Below, in pieces: positions 7,687 to 16,495 of a stretch of 64,000 nt of DNA (its first letter is position 1; every line of letters begins with the position of its first letter). The translations under genes and the position numbers were made by a program. The notes under the pieces were generated by a model. It made no database searches. It was not told the origin of the DNA and worked only from the letters and a program-made list of their open reading frames with translations. Source of the DNA: Mycobacteriaceae bacterium (GTDB lineage Bacteria > Actinomycetota > Actinomycetes > Mycobacteriales > Mycobacteriaceae); contig JAIEPH010000033.1 in the NCBI GenBank assembly GCA_019749805.1, positions 62,001-126,000 on the forward strand, written 5' to 3'.

Positions 7687-9087
7687 CTACCGGGCGCGAC
7701 GACCGCTTCCGTCGGACAGGAAGCCCAATAGGTCATGGCGGGTCAGGACGCCCACCGGCTTGCCCTCTTCTACCACCATCACGGCGTCACACTCGCGCAA
7801 TGTCTTGGCGGCGGTGCTGACGAGCTCTCCCGCACCGATCAGCGGCAGTGGCGGACTCATGTGCTGCGACACCGCATCTGCCAGGTTCGCCCGGCCCTCG
7901 AACACCGCGGACAGCAGTTCGCGCTCCGCGACGCTGCCCGCCACCTCGCCCGCCATCACCGGCGGCTCGGCGCCCACCACCGGCATCTGGGAGACGCCGT
8001 ACTCGCGCAGGATGCCGATCGCGTCGCGCACGGTCTCCGACGGGTGGGTGTGCACCAGGTCGGGCAGCGCACCCGATTTGCCGCGCAGCACCTCCCCGAC
8101 GGTCGTCTCCTCGACCGAACCATCGAGCCGGCTCCGGAGAAAGCCGTAGGACGACATCCATCCGTCATTGAAAACCTTTGACAGATAACCTCTTCCGCCA
8201 TCCGGCAGGAGGACGACCACAACCGAATCCGGGCCCGCCTTCTCGGCGACCTTGATAGCGGCGACCACGGCCATGCCGCACGAACCACCGACGAGAAGGG
8301 CCTCTTCGCGGGCCAGCCTGCGCGTCATCTCGAATGAGTCCGCGTCGGACACGGCGATGATCTCGTCCGGCACGGTCGGGTCGTAGGCCGACGGCCAGAA
8401 GTCCTCGCCAACGCCTTCAACCAAGTACGGCCTGCCGGTGCCGCCCGAGTACACCGACCCCTCGGGGTCGACGCCGACGACCCTGACCTTTCCGCCGGAC
8501 ACCTCCTTGAGATACCGACCGGCCCCGGTGATCGTGCCGCCGGTGCCGACGCCTGCGACGAAATGGGTGACCTTGCCCTCGGTGTCCGCCCATACCTCGG
8601 GGCCAGTGGTCTCGTAGTGGCTGGCGGGCCCCATGGGGTTGGAGTACTGGTCGGGCTTCCATGCGCCGTCGATCTCCTCGACGAGTCGATTCGAGACGCT
8701 GTAATAGCTGTCCGGATTGTCCGGCGCCACCGCCGTCGGGCAGACCACGACGTCAGCGCCGTACGCGCGCAACACGTTCTGTTTGTCCTCGCTGACCTTG
8801 TCGGGGCAGACGAAGATGCATTTGTAGCCCCGCTGCTGCGCCACGAGCGCCAGCCCCACACCGGTATTGCCGGAGGTCGGCTCGACGATGGTGCCGCCGG
8901 GCTTGAGTTCGCCGCTGGCTTCGGCCGCGTCGATCATCTTGATCGCGATGCGGTCCTTGGAGCTGCCGCCCGGATTCAGGTACTCGATTTTGGCGGCGAC
9001 GGTGCCCGCGCCGTCGGGGACGACGGAGTTCAGCTGTACCAGAGGGGTATTGCCGATGAGCTCACTGATGTGCCGTGCGATCCGCAT
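7687..9087 (-). CDS. cbs: cystathionine beta-synthase
   Basis: This 466-residue enzyme has a fold-type II PLP domain (residues 1 to about 320) and a C-terminal pair of CBS domains (about 335-460). The catalytic lysine is K44 in NPGGSSKDR, the PLP phosphate loop is GTGGTITG, and the substrate loop is TSGNTG. It condenses serine and homocysteine to cystathionine. The C-terminal CBS pair is the usual regulatory module (S-adenosylmethionine in eukaryotes; ligand unproven here). Its position upstream of the proline-rich genes and metB matches Rv1077-Rv1079. Confidence 0.95.
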   Translation of the reverse strand: MRIARHISELIGNTPLVQLNSVVPDGAGTVAAKIEYLNPGGSSKDRIAIKMIDAAEASGELKPGGTIVEPTSGNTGVGLALVAQQRGYKCIFVCPDKVSEDKQNVLRAYGADVVVCPTAVAPDNPDSYYSVSNRLVEEIDGAWKPDQYSNPMGPASHYETTGPEVWADTEGKVTHFVAGVGTGGTITGAGRYLKEVSGGKVRVVGVDPEGSVYSGGTGRPYLVEGVGEDFWPSAYDPTVPDEIIAVSDADSFEMTRRLAREEALLVGGSCGMAVVAAIKVAEKAGPDSVVVVLLPDGGRGYLSKVFNDGWMSSYGFLRSRLDGSVEETTVGEVLRGKSGALPDLVHTHPSETVRDAIGILREYGVSQMPVVGAEPPVMAGEVAGSVAERELLSAVFEGRANLADAVSQHMSPPLPLIGAGELVSTAAKTLRECDAVMVVEEGKPVGVLTRHDLLGFLSDGSGRRAR

Positions 9088-9131
9088 GACTCCATCGTGT
9101 CAGGCGGGGAAGCGGGGTACCAGCTCAGGGT

Positions 9132-10193
9132 TTACCAGGTGGCTTCGCGGATGTAGTCCCCGATCTGGCGCAGCGACCGCTTCGCCTCGGGAACTGCGGG
9201 AGATGCCAGCTGGAACACGTGCATTTGACCCGGCCAGACGCGGACCTCGACGGGTATTCCCGCGGCTGCCAGCCGTCGGGCCGCCTTGCGCGCGTCGCTC
9301 ACCAGAACTTCGGACCCCGACACATGGATCAGCGTGCGCGGCAGCCCCGGCTCGATGTGGTCGAGGGGCTCGTAGACCTCTTCTGGCTTTCCGTCGACCA
9401 TGTGCCGACCCGCCGCCTCCTTGACCAACTCCACCAACGCGTGGAACGCGCGCGGCGGGAACATCGCATCGCTGTGGATGTTCGGGTGGTTGGCGCGGCT
9501 TTCGTTGTCGATCTCGAACAGCGGTGACATCGTCACCATCGCCGCGGGGATTTCGCCTTCCAAGCCCTCGCGCTGCAGTTTCTCGGCGAGCGCCAAGGCC
9601 AGGTACCCACCGGCGGAGTCGCCCGCCAGCACGATCTGATTCGGCTCATAACCCTTGAGTCGCAACCACTTATAGGCGTCAAAACAGTCGTCGAGCGCCT
9701 GACCGACGGAGTGCTTGGGGATCATCCGGTAGTTGACGACCAGCACCGGGCAGTCGGCGTACCCCGACAGCGCGGTCACCAGCCGGCCGTGGGAGTTCAC
9801 ACCGCACGTCAGGAAGGCCCCGCCGTGCATGTACAGAATCACGCCGCGCTTGCCGTCCGCAGGCAGCACGCCGCCCGCCCGCACGAGCTGTGCGGTGCAC
9901 TTCGGCAAAGAAATCGTCGCGCGGACCGTCCCAGGGGCGGGACGCATGACCCGCGACGCAAAATCCACCAAACCCCAGGGCCAGGGCAGGCGCGGAGCGT
10001 AGCTTCCGATAGCTAGTGTCGGTCGGATTGTTAGCAGAGCCGCAAGAGAAGTGAGCCGTCCCGCCAGGCTCGGGCCGTCCTCGACGACCTCTACGGGTGC
10101 GCCGTCGCTGACCGGGAACTTGCGCGGTTTACGTGCTCTAGCAGGCATTTCGCCAACACGAGACGCCCTGGCCACTTTACTGGGTGCCGTCAT
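9132..10193 (-). CDS. lipU: alpha/beta-hydrolase esterase, LipU-like (HSL family)
   Basis: This protein of about 353 residues belongs to the hormone-sensitive lipase family. The oxyanion motif MHGGAFL is near residue 123, the nucleophile elbow is G-D-S193-A-G-G, and late residues include the acid in HVSGSEVLVSDA and the base in WPGQMHVFQ. It should hydrolyse short to medium acyl esters in the cytoplasm. The ATG at 10193 is preceded by GGGAG at suitable spacing; a GTG 9 bases upstream is the alternative. The locus (lipU next to cbs) matches Rv1076. Confidence 0.88.
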   Translation of the reverse strand: MTAPSKVARASRVGEMPARARKPRKFPVSDGAPVEVVEDGPSLAGRLTSLAALLTIRPTLAIGSYAPRLPWPWGLVDFASRVMRPAPGTVRATISLPKCTAQLVRAGGVLPADGKRGVILYMHGGAFLTCGVNSHGRLVTALSGYADCPVLVVNYRMIPKHSVGQALDDCFDAYKWLRLKGYEPNQIVLAGDSAGGYLALALAEKLQREGLEGEIPAAMVTMSPLFEIDNESRANHPNIHSDAMFPPRAFHALVELVKEAAGRHMVDGKPEEVYEPLDHIEPGLPRTLIHVSGSEVLVSDARKAARRLAAAGIPVEVRVWPGQMHVFQLASPAVPEAKRSLRQIGDYIREATW

Positions 10194-10205
10194 CGCCACC
10201 ACTCC

Positions 10206-10352
10206 CTACGACTTTGTAGAGCCCCCGGCCGCCGTTTGCTTCAGCGTTACCGATACCTTAGCTTGACAGGCTCTGTTCATTTCAACAATCAACGAGTCGA
10301 TTTCGGTACCGGACTTGATACCGCACTGTGATCCGTTGTCGTTGGTCGCCAC
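10206..10352 (-). CDS. possible 48-codon ORF just upstream of lipU
   Basis: An open frame from a GTG at 10352 ends 12 bp before the lipU ATG. It reads as a 48-residue peptide with an amphipathic look (TEIDSLIVEMNRACQ) and no motif. No good ribosome site is seen. It could be a leader ORF coupled to lipU, or chance. The surrounding 186 bp otherwise holds only the divergent promoters of lipU and the SGNH hydrolase. Confidence 0.2.
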   Translation of the reverse strand: MATNDNGSQCGIKSGTEIDSLIVEMNRACQAKVSVTLKQTAAGGSTKS

Positions 10353-10388
10353 GCGGATATCCCAGAAAATCCCAATTAAACTTGTCGC

Positions 10389-11357
10389 GTGGGCATACGT
10401 GTTCCGCGTAGGACAACGACCGTCGCCGTTGCGGCCGCGGCCACGCTCGCATCGACGGGCTCCGCATATGTGGGAGCCCGCAATCTGCTGAGCGGCCAGG
10501 CAGACAAGGCTCGCCGTGTCATACCCAAGGCGTGGGACGTGCCACCACGCGCCGACGGCGTCTATGCGCCCGGTGGCGGACCCGTGGAGAAGTGGCACCG
10601 CGACGTCCCATTCGACCTGCATCTGATGGTTTTCGGCGACTCCACGGCCACCGGTTACGGCTGTGATGACGCCGAGGAGGTGCCTGGCGTGCTCATTGCG
10701 CGCGGACTCGCCGAGGTGTCGGGCGAACGAATAAGGCTGAGCACAAAAGCCATCATGGGCGCGACGTCGAAGGGTCTTTCCGGGCAGATCGACGCGATGT
10801 TCGTCGCGGGCCCGCCCCCGGATGCCGCGGTGATCATGATCGGCGCGAACGACATCACCCGGCCCAACGGCATCGGTCCGTCGGCACGACGGCTGGGCAG
10901 GGCGGTCCGGCGGTTACGGGCCAGCGGCGCCGTCGTCGTGGTGGGGACCTGCCCGGATTTCGGTGTGATCACCGCGATCCCCCAGCCGTTGCGGTGGGTG
11001 GCACGCAGTCGCGGGTTGCGCCTGGCGCGCGCGCAGGCCTCGGCCGTACGCACCGCAGGCGGTGTGCCCGTGCCGTTCTCCGACCTTCTCGCGCCCGAGT
11101 TCCGAAAGGCGCCCGAAGAGCTCTTCAGCCAGGACATGTTCCACCCGTCGGGCGCCGGTTACGCGCTGGCGGCACAGCAGTTGCTCCCCGCTCTGTGTAA
11201 TGCGTTGAGCGAGTACTTCGATGGTGAACAGCCCGAAGATGCGCTGGAGCCGCGAAACGCCGAGGGCAGCTCGCTGCTGGCCCGCGTGGGCAACATCAGC
11301 CGGTTGTGGCGCCGCTCAACTGGGGTCCCCGCGCCCATCGTGGTGCCCGCAAGTTAG
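10389..11357 (+). CDS. exported SGNH/GDSL-type hydrolase (Rv1075c-like)
   Basis: This 322-residue protein begins with a twin-arginine-like basic N-terminus and a hydrophobic stretch (TTTVAVAAAATLASTGSAYVG), consistent with export or anchoring. The SGNH blocks are visible: block I MVFGDSTATGYG with the nucleophile Ser, a Gly block near ATSKGLSG, block III MIGANDITR, and block V D-M-F-H-P-S near residue 255. It probably acts on ester bonds of cell-envelope lipids or glycans. The start is GTG at 10389; the following thiolase begins 35 bp after the stop. Confidence 0.85.
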   Translation: MGIRVPRRTTTVAVAAAATLASTGSAYVGARNLLSGQADKARRVIPKAWDVPPRADGVYAPGGGPVEKWHRDVPFDLHLMVFGDSTATGYGCDDAEEVPGVLIARGLAEVSGERIRLSTKAIMGATSKGLSGQIDAMFVAGPPPDAAVIMIGANDITRPNGIGPSARRLGRAVRRLRASGAVVVVGTCPDFGVITAIPQPLRWVARSRGLRLARAQASAVRTAGGVPVPFSDLLAPEFRKAPEELFSQDMFHPSGAGYALAAQQLLPALCNALSEYFDGEQPEDALEPRNAEGSSLLARVGNISRLWRRSTGVPAPIVVPAS

Positions 11358-11392
11358 GTTTCCTCTATCCGTTGAATACGAGGAGAATTCTC

Positions 11393-12610
11393 ATGGCTGA
11401 AGCCGTAATCGTCGCCACTGCACGCTCGCCGATCGGCCGCGCCGTCAAGGGGTCGCTCGCCACGATGCGCCCCGACGACCTCGCGGCGCAGATGGTTCGG
11501 GCCGTGTTGGACAAGGTCCCGTCGCTGGACCCGAAGGACATCGACGACCTGATGATGGGCTGCGCGCAGCCCGCCGGCGAGGCCGGCTACAACATCGCCA
11601 GGGCGGTGGCCGTCGAACTCGGCTACGACTTCCTGCCGGGCACCACGGTCAACCGGTACTGCTCGTCCTCGCTGCAGACCACGCGAATGGCCTTCCACGC
11701 CATCAAGGCCGGTGAAGGTGACGTGTTCATCTCCGCGGGTGTCGAGACGGTGTCGCGGTTCGGCGTGGGTGCGGCCGACGGCGCGCCGAACTCGAAGAAC
11801 GCGATGTTCGAGGAGGCCCAGGCGCGGACGGCCAAGCAGGCCGAGGGAGCCGACGAATGGCACGACCCACGCGCGGACGGCCTGGTGCCCGATGTTTACA
11901 TCGCGATGGGCCAGACCGCGGAGAACGTATCGCTGTACACCGGCATCAGCCGCGAGGACCAGGATCACTGGGGAGTGCGGTCGCAGAACCGCGCCGAGGA
12001 TGCGATCAAGAGCGGCTTCTTCGAGCGCGAAATCGTGCCCGTCAAGCTGCCCGACGGTACGACCGTCACGACGGACGACGGCCCGCGCGCGGGCACCACG
12101 TACGAGGCTGTTTCGCAGCTGAAGCCGGTGTTCCGCCCCAACGGCACGATCACGGCGGGCAACGCGTGTCCGCTGAATGACGGTGCGGCCGCAGTCGTCA
12201 TCATGAGCGACACCAAGGCCAAGGAATTGGGCCTGACGCCGTTGGCGCGGATCGTGTCCACGGGTGTGTCGGGGCTGTCGCCTGAGATCATGGGCCTTGG
12301 CCCGATCGAGGCGATCCAGAAGGCGCTTGCCAAGGCGGGCAAGACGATCTCGGACATCGACCTGGTCGAGATCAACGAGGCATTCGCGGTGCAGGTGCTC
12401 GGGTCGGCGCGCGAACTTGGCATCGACGAGGACAAGCTGAATGTGTCGGGCGGCGCGATCGCGCTTGGTCATCCGTTCGGTATGACCGGTGCGCGTATCA
12501 CCGCCACACTGCTGAACAACCTTGCGACGCACGACAAGACGTTCGGCATCGAGTCGATGTGTGTGGGTGGCGGCCAAGGCATGGCGATGGTGGTGGAACG
12601 CCTCAGCTGA
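11393..12610 (+). CDS. acetyl-CoA acetyltransferase (thiolase), FadA3-like
   Basis: This 405-residue thiolase has catalytic C90 in VNRYCSSSLQT, an EINEAFAV block, the GGAIALGHPFGMTGAR His block and the C-terminal CVGGGQGMAM Cys block, so all catalytic residues are present. It catalyses thiolytic cleavage or condensation of acyl-CoAs in beta-oxidation. The ATG at 11393 has GAGGAG 8 nt upstream. The position next to the SGNH gene matches Rv1074c (fadA3). Confidence 0.93.
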   Translation: MAEAVIVATARSPIGRAVKGSLATMRPDDLAAQMVRAVLDKVPSLDPKDIDDLMMGCAQPAGEAGYNIARAVAVELGYDFLPGTTVNRYCSSSLQTTRMAFHAIKAGEGDVFISAGVETVSRFGVGAADGAPNSKNAMFEEAQARTAKQAEGADEWHDPRADGLVPDVYIAMGQTAENVSLYTGISREDQDHWGVRSQNRAEDAIKSGFFEREIVPVKLPDGTTVTTDDGPRAGTTYEAVSQLKPVFRPNGTITAGNACPLNDGAAAVVIMSDTKAKELGLTPLARIVSTGVSGLSPEIMGLGPIEAIQKALAKAGKTISDIDLVEINEAFAVQVLGSARELGIDEDKLNVSGGAIALGHPFGMTGARITATLLNNLATHDKTFGIESMCVGGGQGMAMVVERLS

Positions 12611-12632
12611 TATCGGTTCGCCGAGACGTCTG

Positions 12633-12692
12633 GTGTGCAATCAGATCGCGATTTCGGCCGATTTCAGGCTATTTCGCGATCTGAGCGCACAC
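12633..12692. terminator. bidirectional hairpin between convergent genes
   Basis: CAGATCGCGA (12642-12651) pairs with TCGCGATCTG (12674-12683). An outer GTGTGC (12633-12638) pairs with GCACAC (12687-12692). It lies where the thiolase and the DUF559 gene converge and overlaps the latter's last codons. There is no T-run. Confidence 0.5.
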
Positions 12693-13524
12693 TAGACGGC
12701 CATGCGCGGCGGACACGGTTGACGATGTCGGCCGGATGGGCGCCCGCCACAACTCGAATATGGGTCCAGCCGCGGTATGCGATGAATTCCGATCGCACGA
12801 TGTCCTTTCCGAACGCCTGACGCTGGCGATGGTGATCACCGTCGTACTCGACGGCGATCATGACGTCTTCCCAACCCATGTCGAGGAAATAGCAAGGACG
12901 CCCGAAGTCGTCGAGAATTGGAATCTGCGTTCGCGGTCGAGGAAACCCGGCGCGAACGAGCAGCAATCGAAGCCATGTCTCCTGCGGCGATTCGGCGCCT
13001 TGGTCGCACCAGTCCAGGGCTGACAGCAGCCGAGGTAGGCCGGGAGATCCCCGATGCCGACCGGCGAGTTCCTCGACGGTACTGCGGTCGAAGCGGGTGG
13101 CATTACCTAACGCATCCAGACGCGAAATCCCTTTGTCGCCGCGGATCAGTCGCCCGATGTCGAATGCGGTGCGCTCCGGTGTGGTCACCGCGATTCCGGC
13201 GATCAGCTGGCTTTCGCCAGGGCCCAACCGATCTCTTCGAGTCGTGATCCCTTCGGGCGACCGTGCGTTCGTCCAGATGAGCTCGATCGGGATGTCATCA
13301 GCGATCCACTGCGCCCCATGCATCACCGCTGCCGCCTCGCCCGCAACGACGCCTCGCCGTCGCGACCACAACCACGCCCCCATCGTCCGTTGCTCCAACG
13401 TCGGCGGTACATCGCGAGCGAGGTAGACGTCGGGATACAAAGCACGGAAACGCGTACGCAGTTGGTGCTTGTTTGTGACGGCGCCCTCGCGCAGGGCCTC
13501 GCTGCCGAGGAAGGGATTGTCCAC
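12664..13524 (-). CDS. AbiEi-like / DUF559 nuclease-fold protein
   Basis: This 286-residue protein resembles a large mycobacterial paralogous family. The N-terminal half resembles the AbiEi-type antitoxin/winged-helix region. The C-terminal half (about 175-280) is DUF559-like, with SPQETWLRLLLVRAGFPRP, a D-M-G-W-E acidic position and VEYDGDHHRQ, which looks like a PD-(D/E)xK/Vsr active site. The start is GTG at 13524. A stand-alone nuclease or regulator is possible; no partner toxin gene is adjacent. It is absent from the remembered M. tuberculosis order at this point. Confidence 0.65.
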   Translation of the reverse strand: MDNPFLGSEALREGAVTNKHQLRTRFRALYPDVYLARDVPPTLEQRTMGAWLWSRRRGVVAGEAAAVMHGAQWIADDIPIELIWTNARSPEGITTRRDRLGPGESQLIAGIAVTTPERTAFDIGRLIRGDKGISRLDALGNATRFDRSTVEELAGRHRGSPGLPRLLSALDWCDQGAESPQETWLRLLLVRAGFPRPRTQIPILDDFGRPCYFLDMGWEDVMIAVEYDGDHHRQRQAFGKDIVRSEFIAYRGWTHIRVVAGAHPADIVNRVRRAWPSSVRSDREIA

Positions 13525-13617
13525 GACCGCACTGTGATCAGGCGATCAGACACCTGCCGCGGCATACCGAGACACACCACCGCCAGATGTGAATGAATCA
13601 GGGGTTGTGGACACACG

Positions 13618-13649
13618 AAAAAAGCCCGGCACATTTCGTGCCGGGCCTT
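13618..13649 (-). terminator. Rho-independent terminator of the Bax-inhibitor gene
   Basis: GCCCGGCAC (13624-13632) pairs with GTGCCGGGC (13638-13646) around a 5-nt loop. Read on the minus strand the stem is followed by six T, the classical intrinsic form, 12 bp after the stop at 13662. Confidence 0.8.
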
Positions 13650-13661
13650 TCGCGGTGACTG

Positions 13662-14510
13662 CTAGTCGCTGTTGAAGTACGACAGCAGCCGCAGGATCTC
13701 CAGGTACAGCCAGACCAGCGTGACGGTCAGGCCGAGGGCGACGCCCCACGCGGCCTTCTCCGGCGCACCGGCGCGAATCAACTGGTCGGCCTGATCGAAG
13801 TCGATCAGGAACATGAAGGCCGCCAGTCCGATGCAGACGAGCGAGAAGATGATCGCCAGTGGACCACCGCTACGCAGGCCGAAGCCCTCGCCGCCGCCGA
13901 CACCGAAGATCGCGAGCACGAAGTTGAGCAGCGCGATAGCCACCACGCCGAACAGGGCCGCGACCATCATTCGCGTGAACTTCGGCGTCACCCGGATGGC
14001 GCCGGTCTTGTAGACGACGAGCATGCCGACGAATACGCCAACCGTTCCGAAGATCGCCTGCGCGATCATTCCCGGGCCACCGGTCGAGACGAGGTTCGCG
14101 AACAAGAACGACGCGGCACCCAGGAAAAGGCCCTCGAGCGCGGCGTAGCTCAGCACGATGGCCGGGTTGTCCTGCTTGCGCCCGAAGGTCGCGATCAGGA
14201 CCATCACCAGGCCGCCGAGCGCCCCGATGAGCACGAAGGGCATCATCAGCGCAAGGTTCTGCGACACCAGGAAGTAGGACACGATGCCCACCGCAACCAC
14301 CACCGCAAGGGTGACGCCCGTCTTGGTGACGACATCGTCGATGGTCAGCGGTCGGGAGACACCCGTCTGCCGCTGGTCGGGGTACTGCGTGACATATGGA
14401 TCGGCCTGTACCGCCTGCGCACCGTAGCCGGCGGCTCCGGTACCAAACTGTGCATAGCCACCCTGGCCCTTGGGCAGGGAACGAAATACCGGGTTGCTGG
14501 ACTCCCGCAC
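13662..14510 (-). CDS. Bax inhibitor-1 / YccA family membrane protein (Rv1072-like)
   Basis: This 282-residue protein has a soluble N-terminal tail of about 65 residues rich in Gly/Gln/Tyr, then seven hydrophobic segments. Family landmarks include NPAIVLSYAALEGLFLGA, and the late acidic pair in the last helices (FLIDFDQADQLI) that forms the proposed pH/Ca2+ sensor. The start is GTG at 14510 behind AGAGGAA. Members act as ion or Ca2+ leak channels; the mycobacterial role is not established. It is divergent from the echA9-echA8 operon. Confidence 0.85.
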   Translation of the reverse strand: MRESSNPVFRSLPKGQGGYAQFGTGAAGYGAQAVQADPYVTQYPDQRQTGVSRPLTIDDVVTKTGVTLAVVVAVGIVSYFLVSQNLALMMPFVLIGALGGLVMVLIATFGRKQDNPAIVLSYAALEGLFLGAASFLFANLVSTGGPGMIAQAIFGTVGVFVGMLVVYKTGAIRVTPKFTRMMVAALFGVVAIALLNFVLAIFGVGGGEGFGLRSGGPLAIIFSLVCIGLAAFMFLIDFDQADQLIRAGAPEKAAWGVALGLTVTLVWLYLEILRLLSYFNSD

Positions 14511-14675
14511 CGTCGGTTCCTCTCTGATGCTTGGTTCGACTCGTTGACGAACACTCGATCAACGACTGACGATCCCGGACGGTTCCCGAAAGAACTTCCC
14601 AGGGTCTTCACAGGAAACCCTACCCGGCGAAGCTCCATGCAGGTTGACGAACTCCGACAGCTAAAGTTGCATTCC

Positions 14676-15710
14676 GTGGACGAAAACGAGGATGTCCTAG
14701 TAAACGTGCGCCAGGGCGTCGGCCTCATCACCCTCAATCGGCCCAAGGCCATCAATTCGCTCACCCATCCGATGGTCAACGCGATCTCACCCGTGCTGAC
14801 CGAGTGGGCGGACGACGCCAATGTGCAGACCGTCGTCATCGACGGTGCAGGTGAGCGTGGCCTGTGCGCGGGGGGCGACCTCGTCGCGCTCTACCACAGT
14901 GCCCGCGCCGATGGGTCCGTCGCCAGAAGCTTCTGGTACGACGAGTACCGCCTCAACGCCCAGATCGGCCGGTTCCCCAAGCCTTATGTAGCTCTGATGG
15001 ACGGCATCGTGATGGGCGGTGGAGTCGGCATCGCCGTACACGGCAGCGTCCGCGTCGTCACCGATACCACCAAGATGGCGATGCCCGAGGTCGGTATCGG
15101 ATTCATCCCCGACGTCGGCGGCACGCTAATCCTTTCGCGCACCCCGGGCCTGCTCGGTCTGCACGCCGCCCTCACCGGAGCGACCTTCGGCGCAGGCGAC
15201 GCGATCGCCATGGGCTTCGCCGACCACTTCGTGCCGCACGATGCGATTCCCGCGTTCAAGGAAGCCGTCATCGCCGACGGCGTCGACGCCGCCCTTGCCG
15301 CCTACGCGGCCGAGGCGCCTCCGAGTCAGTTTCTGGCGCAACGGGAATGGATCGACCGTTGCTATGCCGAGGCGACCCCGCTCGAGATCGTCGCCGCACT
15401 ACGCGCCGAAGACGCCGGCCCCGCCACCGAAGCCGCCGACCTGATCGAAGCCAAGTCCCCTACGTCGGTGTCCGTTGCGCTGGAAGCCGTGCGACGAGCC
15501 GCCAAGCTCGACACACTGGAAGACGTGCTGCGCCAGGAATACCGGACCACGTGCGGGGCGCTGCGCAGTCACGATTTCGAAGAGGGCATCCGCGCTCAGG
15601 TCATCGACAAGGACCGCAATCCCAAATGGTCGCCCGCCTCGCTGGCGGCCGTCACCCCCGCCGACGTCGAGTCCTACTTCGCGCCGGCCGATCGCGAACT
15701 GGAGTTCTGA
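14676..15710 (+). CDS. echA9: crotonase-fold enzyme, 3-hydroxyisobutyryl-CoA hydrolase-like (EchA9)
   Basis: This 344-residue protein has the crotonase fold, with [13 protein letters not shown], the oxyanion block GLCAGGD and the [15 protein letters not shown] motif. That motif is characteristic of 3-hydroxyisobutyryl-CoA hydrolases rather than classical hydratases. I chose the GTG at 14676, which gives the length of M. tuberculosis EchA9; the frame is open to 14544, and an ATG at 14637 is an alternative. The stop overlaps the echA8 start (TGATG), indicating one operon. Likely role: valine catabolism or acyl-CoA hydrolysis. Confidence 0.88.
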   Translation: MDENEDVLVNVRQGVGLITLNRPKAINSLTHPMVNAISPVLTEWADDANVQTVVIDGAGERGLCAGGDLVALYHSARADGSVARSFWYDEYRLNAQIGRFPKPYVALMDGIVMGGGVGIAVHGSVRVVTDTTKMAMPEVGIGFIPDVGGTLILSRTPGLLGLHAALTGATFGAGDAIAMGFADHFVPHDAIPAFKEAVIADGVDAALAAYAAEAPPSQFLAQREWIDRCYAEATPLEIVAALRAEDAGPATEAADLIEAKSPTSVSVALEAVRRAAKLDTLEDVLRQEYRTTCGALRSHDFEEGIRAQVIDKDRNPKWSPASLAAVTPADVESYFAPADRELEF

Positions 15711-16486
15711 TGAGCTACGAGACCCTTCTGGTCACGCGCGACGACCGCGTCGGCACCATCACGTTGAACCGTCCGAAGGCGCTCAACGCGCTCAACAGCC
15801 AGGTGATGAACGAAGTCGTCGCGGCCGCAGCGGAATTCGACAACGATCCGGGTATCGGCGCGATCATCATCACCGGCAGCGGTGAGAAGGCCTTCGCCGC
15901 CGGCGCCGACATCAAAGAGATGGCCGAACTGTCGTTCGCCGACGTGTTCTCCTCCGACTTCTTCGCGGCGTGGGGCAAGTTCGCCGCGACGCGGACGCCG
16001 ACCATCGCCGCGGTCAACGGCTACGCACTGGGCGGCGGTTGCGAGCTCGCGATGATGTGCGATCTGCTGATCGCGGCCGACACTGCGAAATTCGGTCAGC
16101 CCGAGATCAAGCTCGGCGTGCTCCCCGGGATGGGTGGCTCGCAGCGTTTGACCCGCGCCATCGGCAAAGCCAAGGCGATGGACCTGATCCTCACCGGGCG
16201 CAACATGGATGCCGACGAAGCCGAACGCGCCGGCCTGGTGTCGCGCGTCGTGCCCGCGGACACGCTGCTCGACGAGGCCAACAACGTCGCCAAAGCCATC
16301 GCCGGGATGTCGCTGTCGGCGTCGCGGATGGCCAAAGAGGCCGTCAACCGCGCCTTCGAATCGACGCTGGCCGAGGGTCTGCTCTACGAACGCAGGCTGT
16401 TCCATTCCGCCTTCGCCACCGAGGACCAGACTGAAGGCATGAACGCGTTCACGGAGAAGCGCCCACCGAACTTCCGCCACCGTTAA
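15710..16486 (+). CDS. echA8: enoyl-CoA hydratase EchA8
   Basis: This 258-residue classical crotonase has both catalytic glutamates: E112 in [12 protein letters not shown] and E132 in [12 protein letters not shown]. It should hydrate trans-2-enoyl-CoAs in beta-oxidation. The ATG at 15710 shares a base with the echA9 stop. The next gene begins 9 bp downstream, so echA9-echA8-hydrolase are probably co-transcribed, as in Rv1071c-Rv1069c. Confidence 0.93.
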   Translation: MSYETLLVTRDDRVGTITLNRPKALNALNSQVMNEVVAAAAEFDNDPGIGAIIITGSGEKAFAAGADIKEMAELSFADVFSSDFFAAWGKFAATRTPTIAAVNGYALGGGCELAMMCDLLIAADTAKFGQPEIKLGVLPGMGGSQRLTRAIGKAKAMDLILTGRNMDADEAERAGLVSRVVPADTLLDEANNVAKAIAGMSLSASRMAKEAVNRAFESTLAEGLLYERRLFHSAFATEDQTEGMNAFTEKRPPNFRHR

Positions 16487-16495
16487 TCTGCGTGG

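Noticed and set aside
11354..12640. A 428-codon open frame opposite the thiolase gene
   Set aside because: It is the antisense shadow of a high-GC coding region, with an Arg/His/Leu-heavy composition and no motif, while the plus-strand thiolase has all its catalytic blocks.
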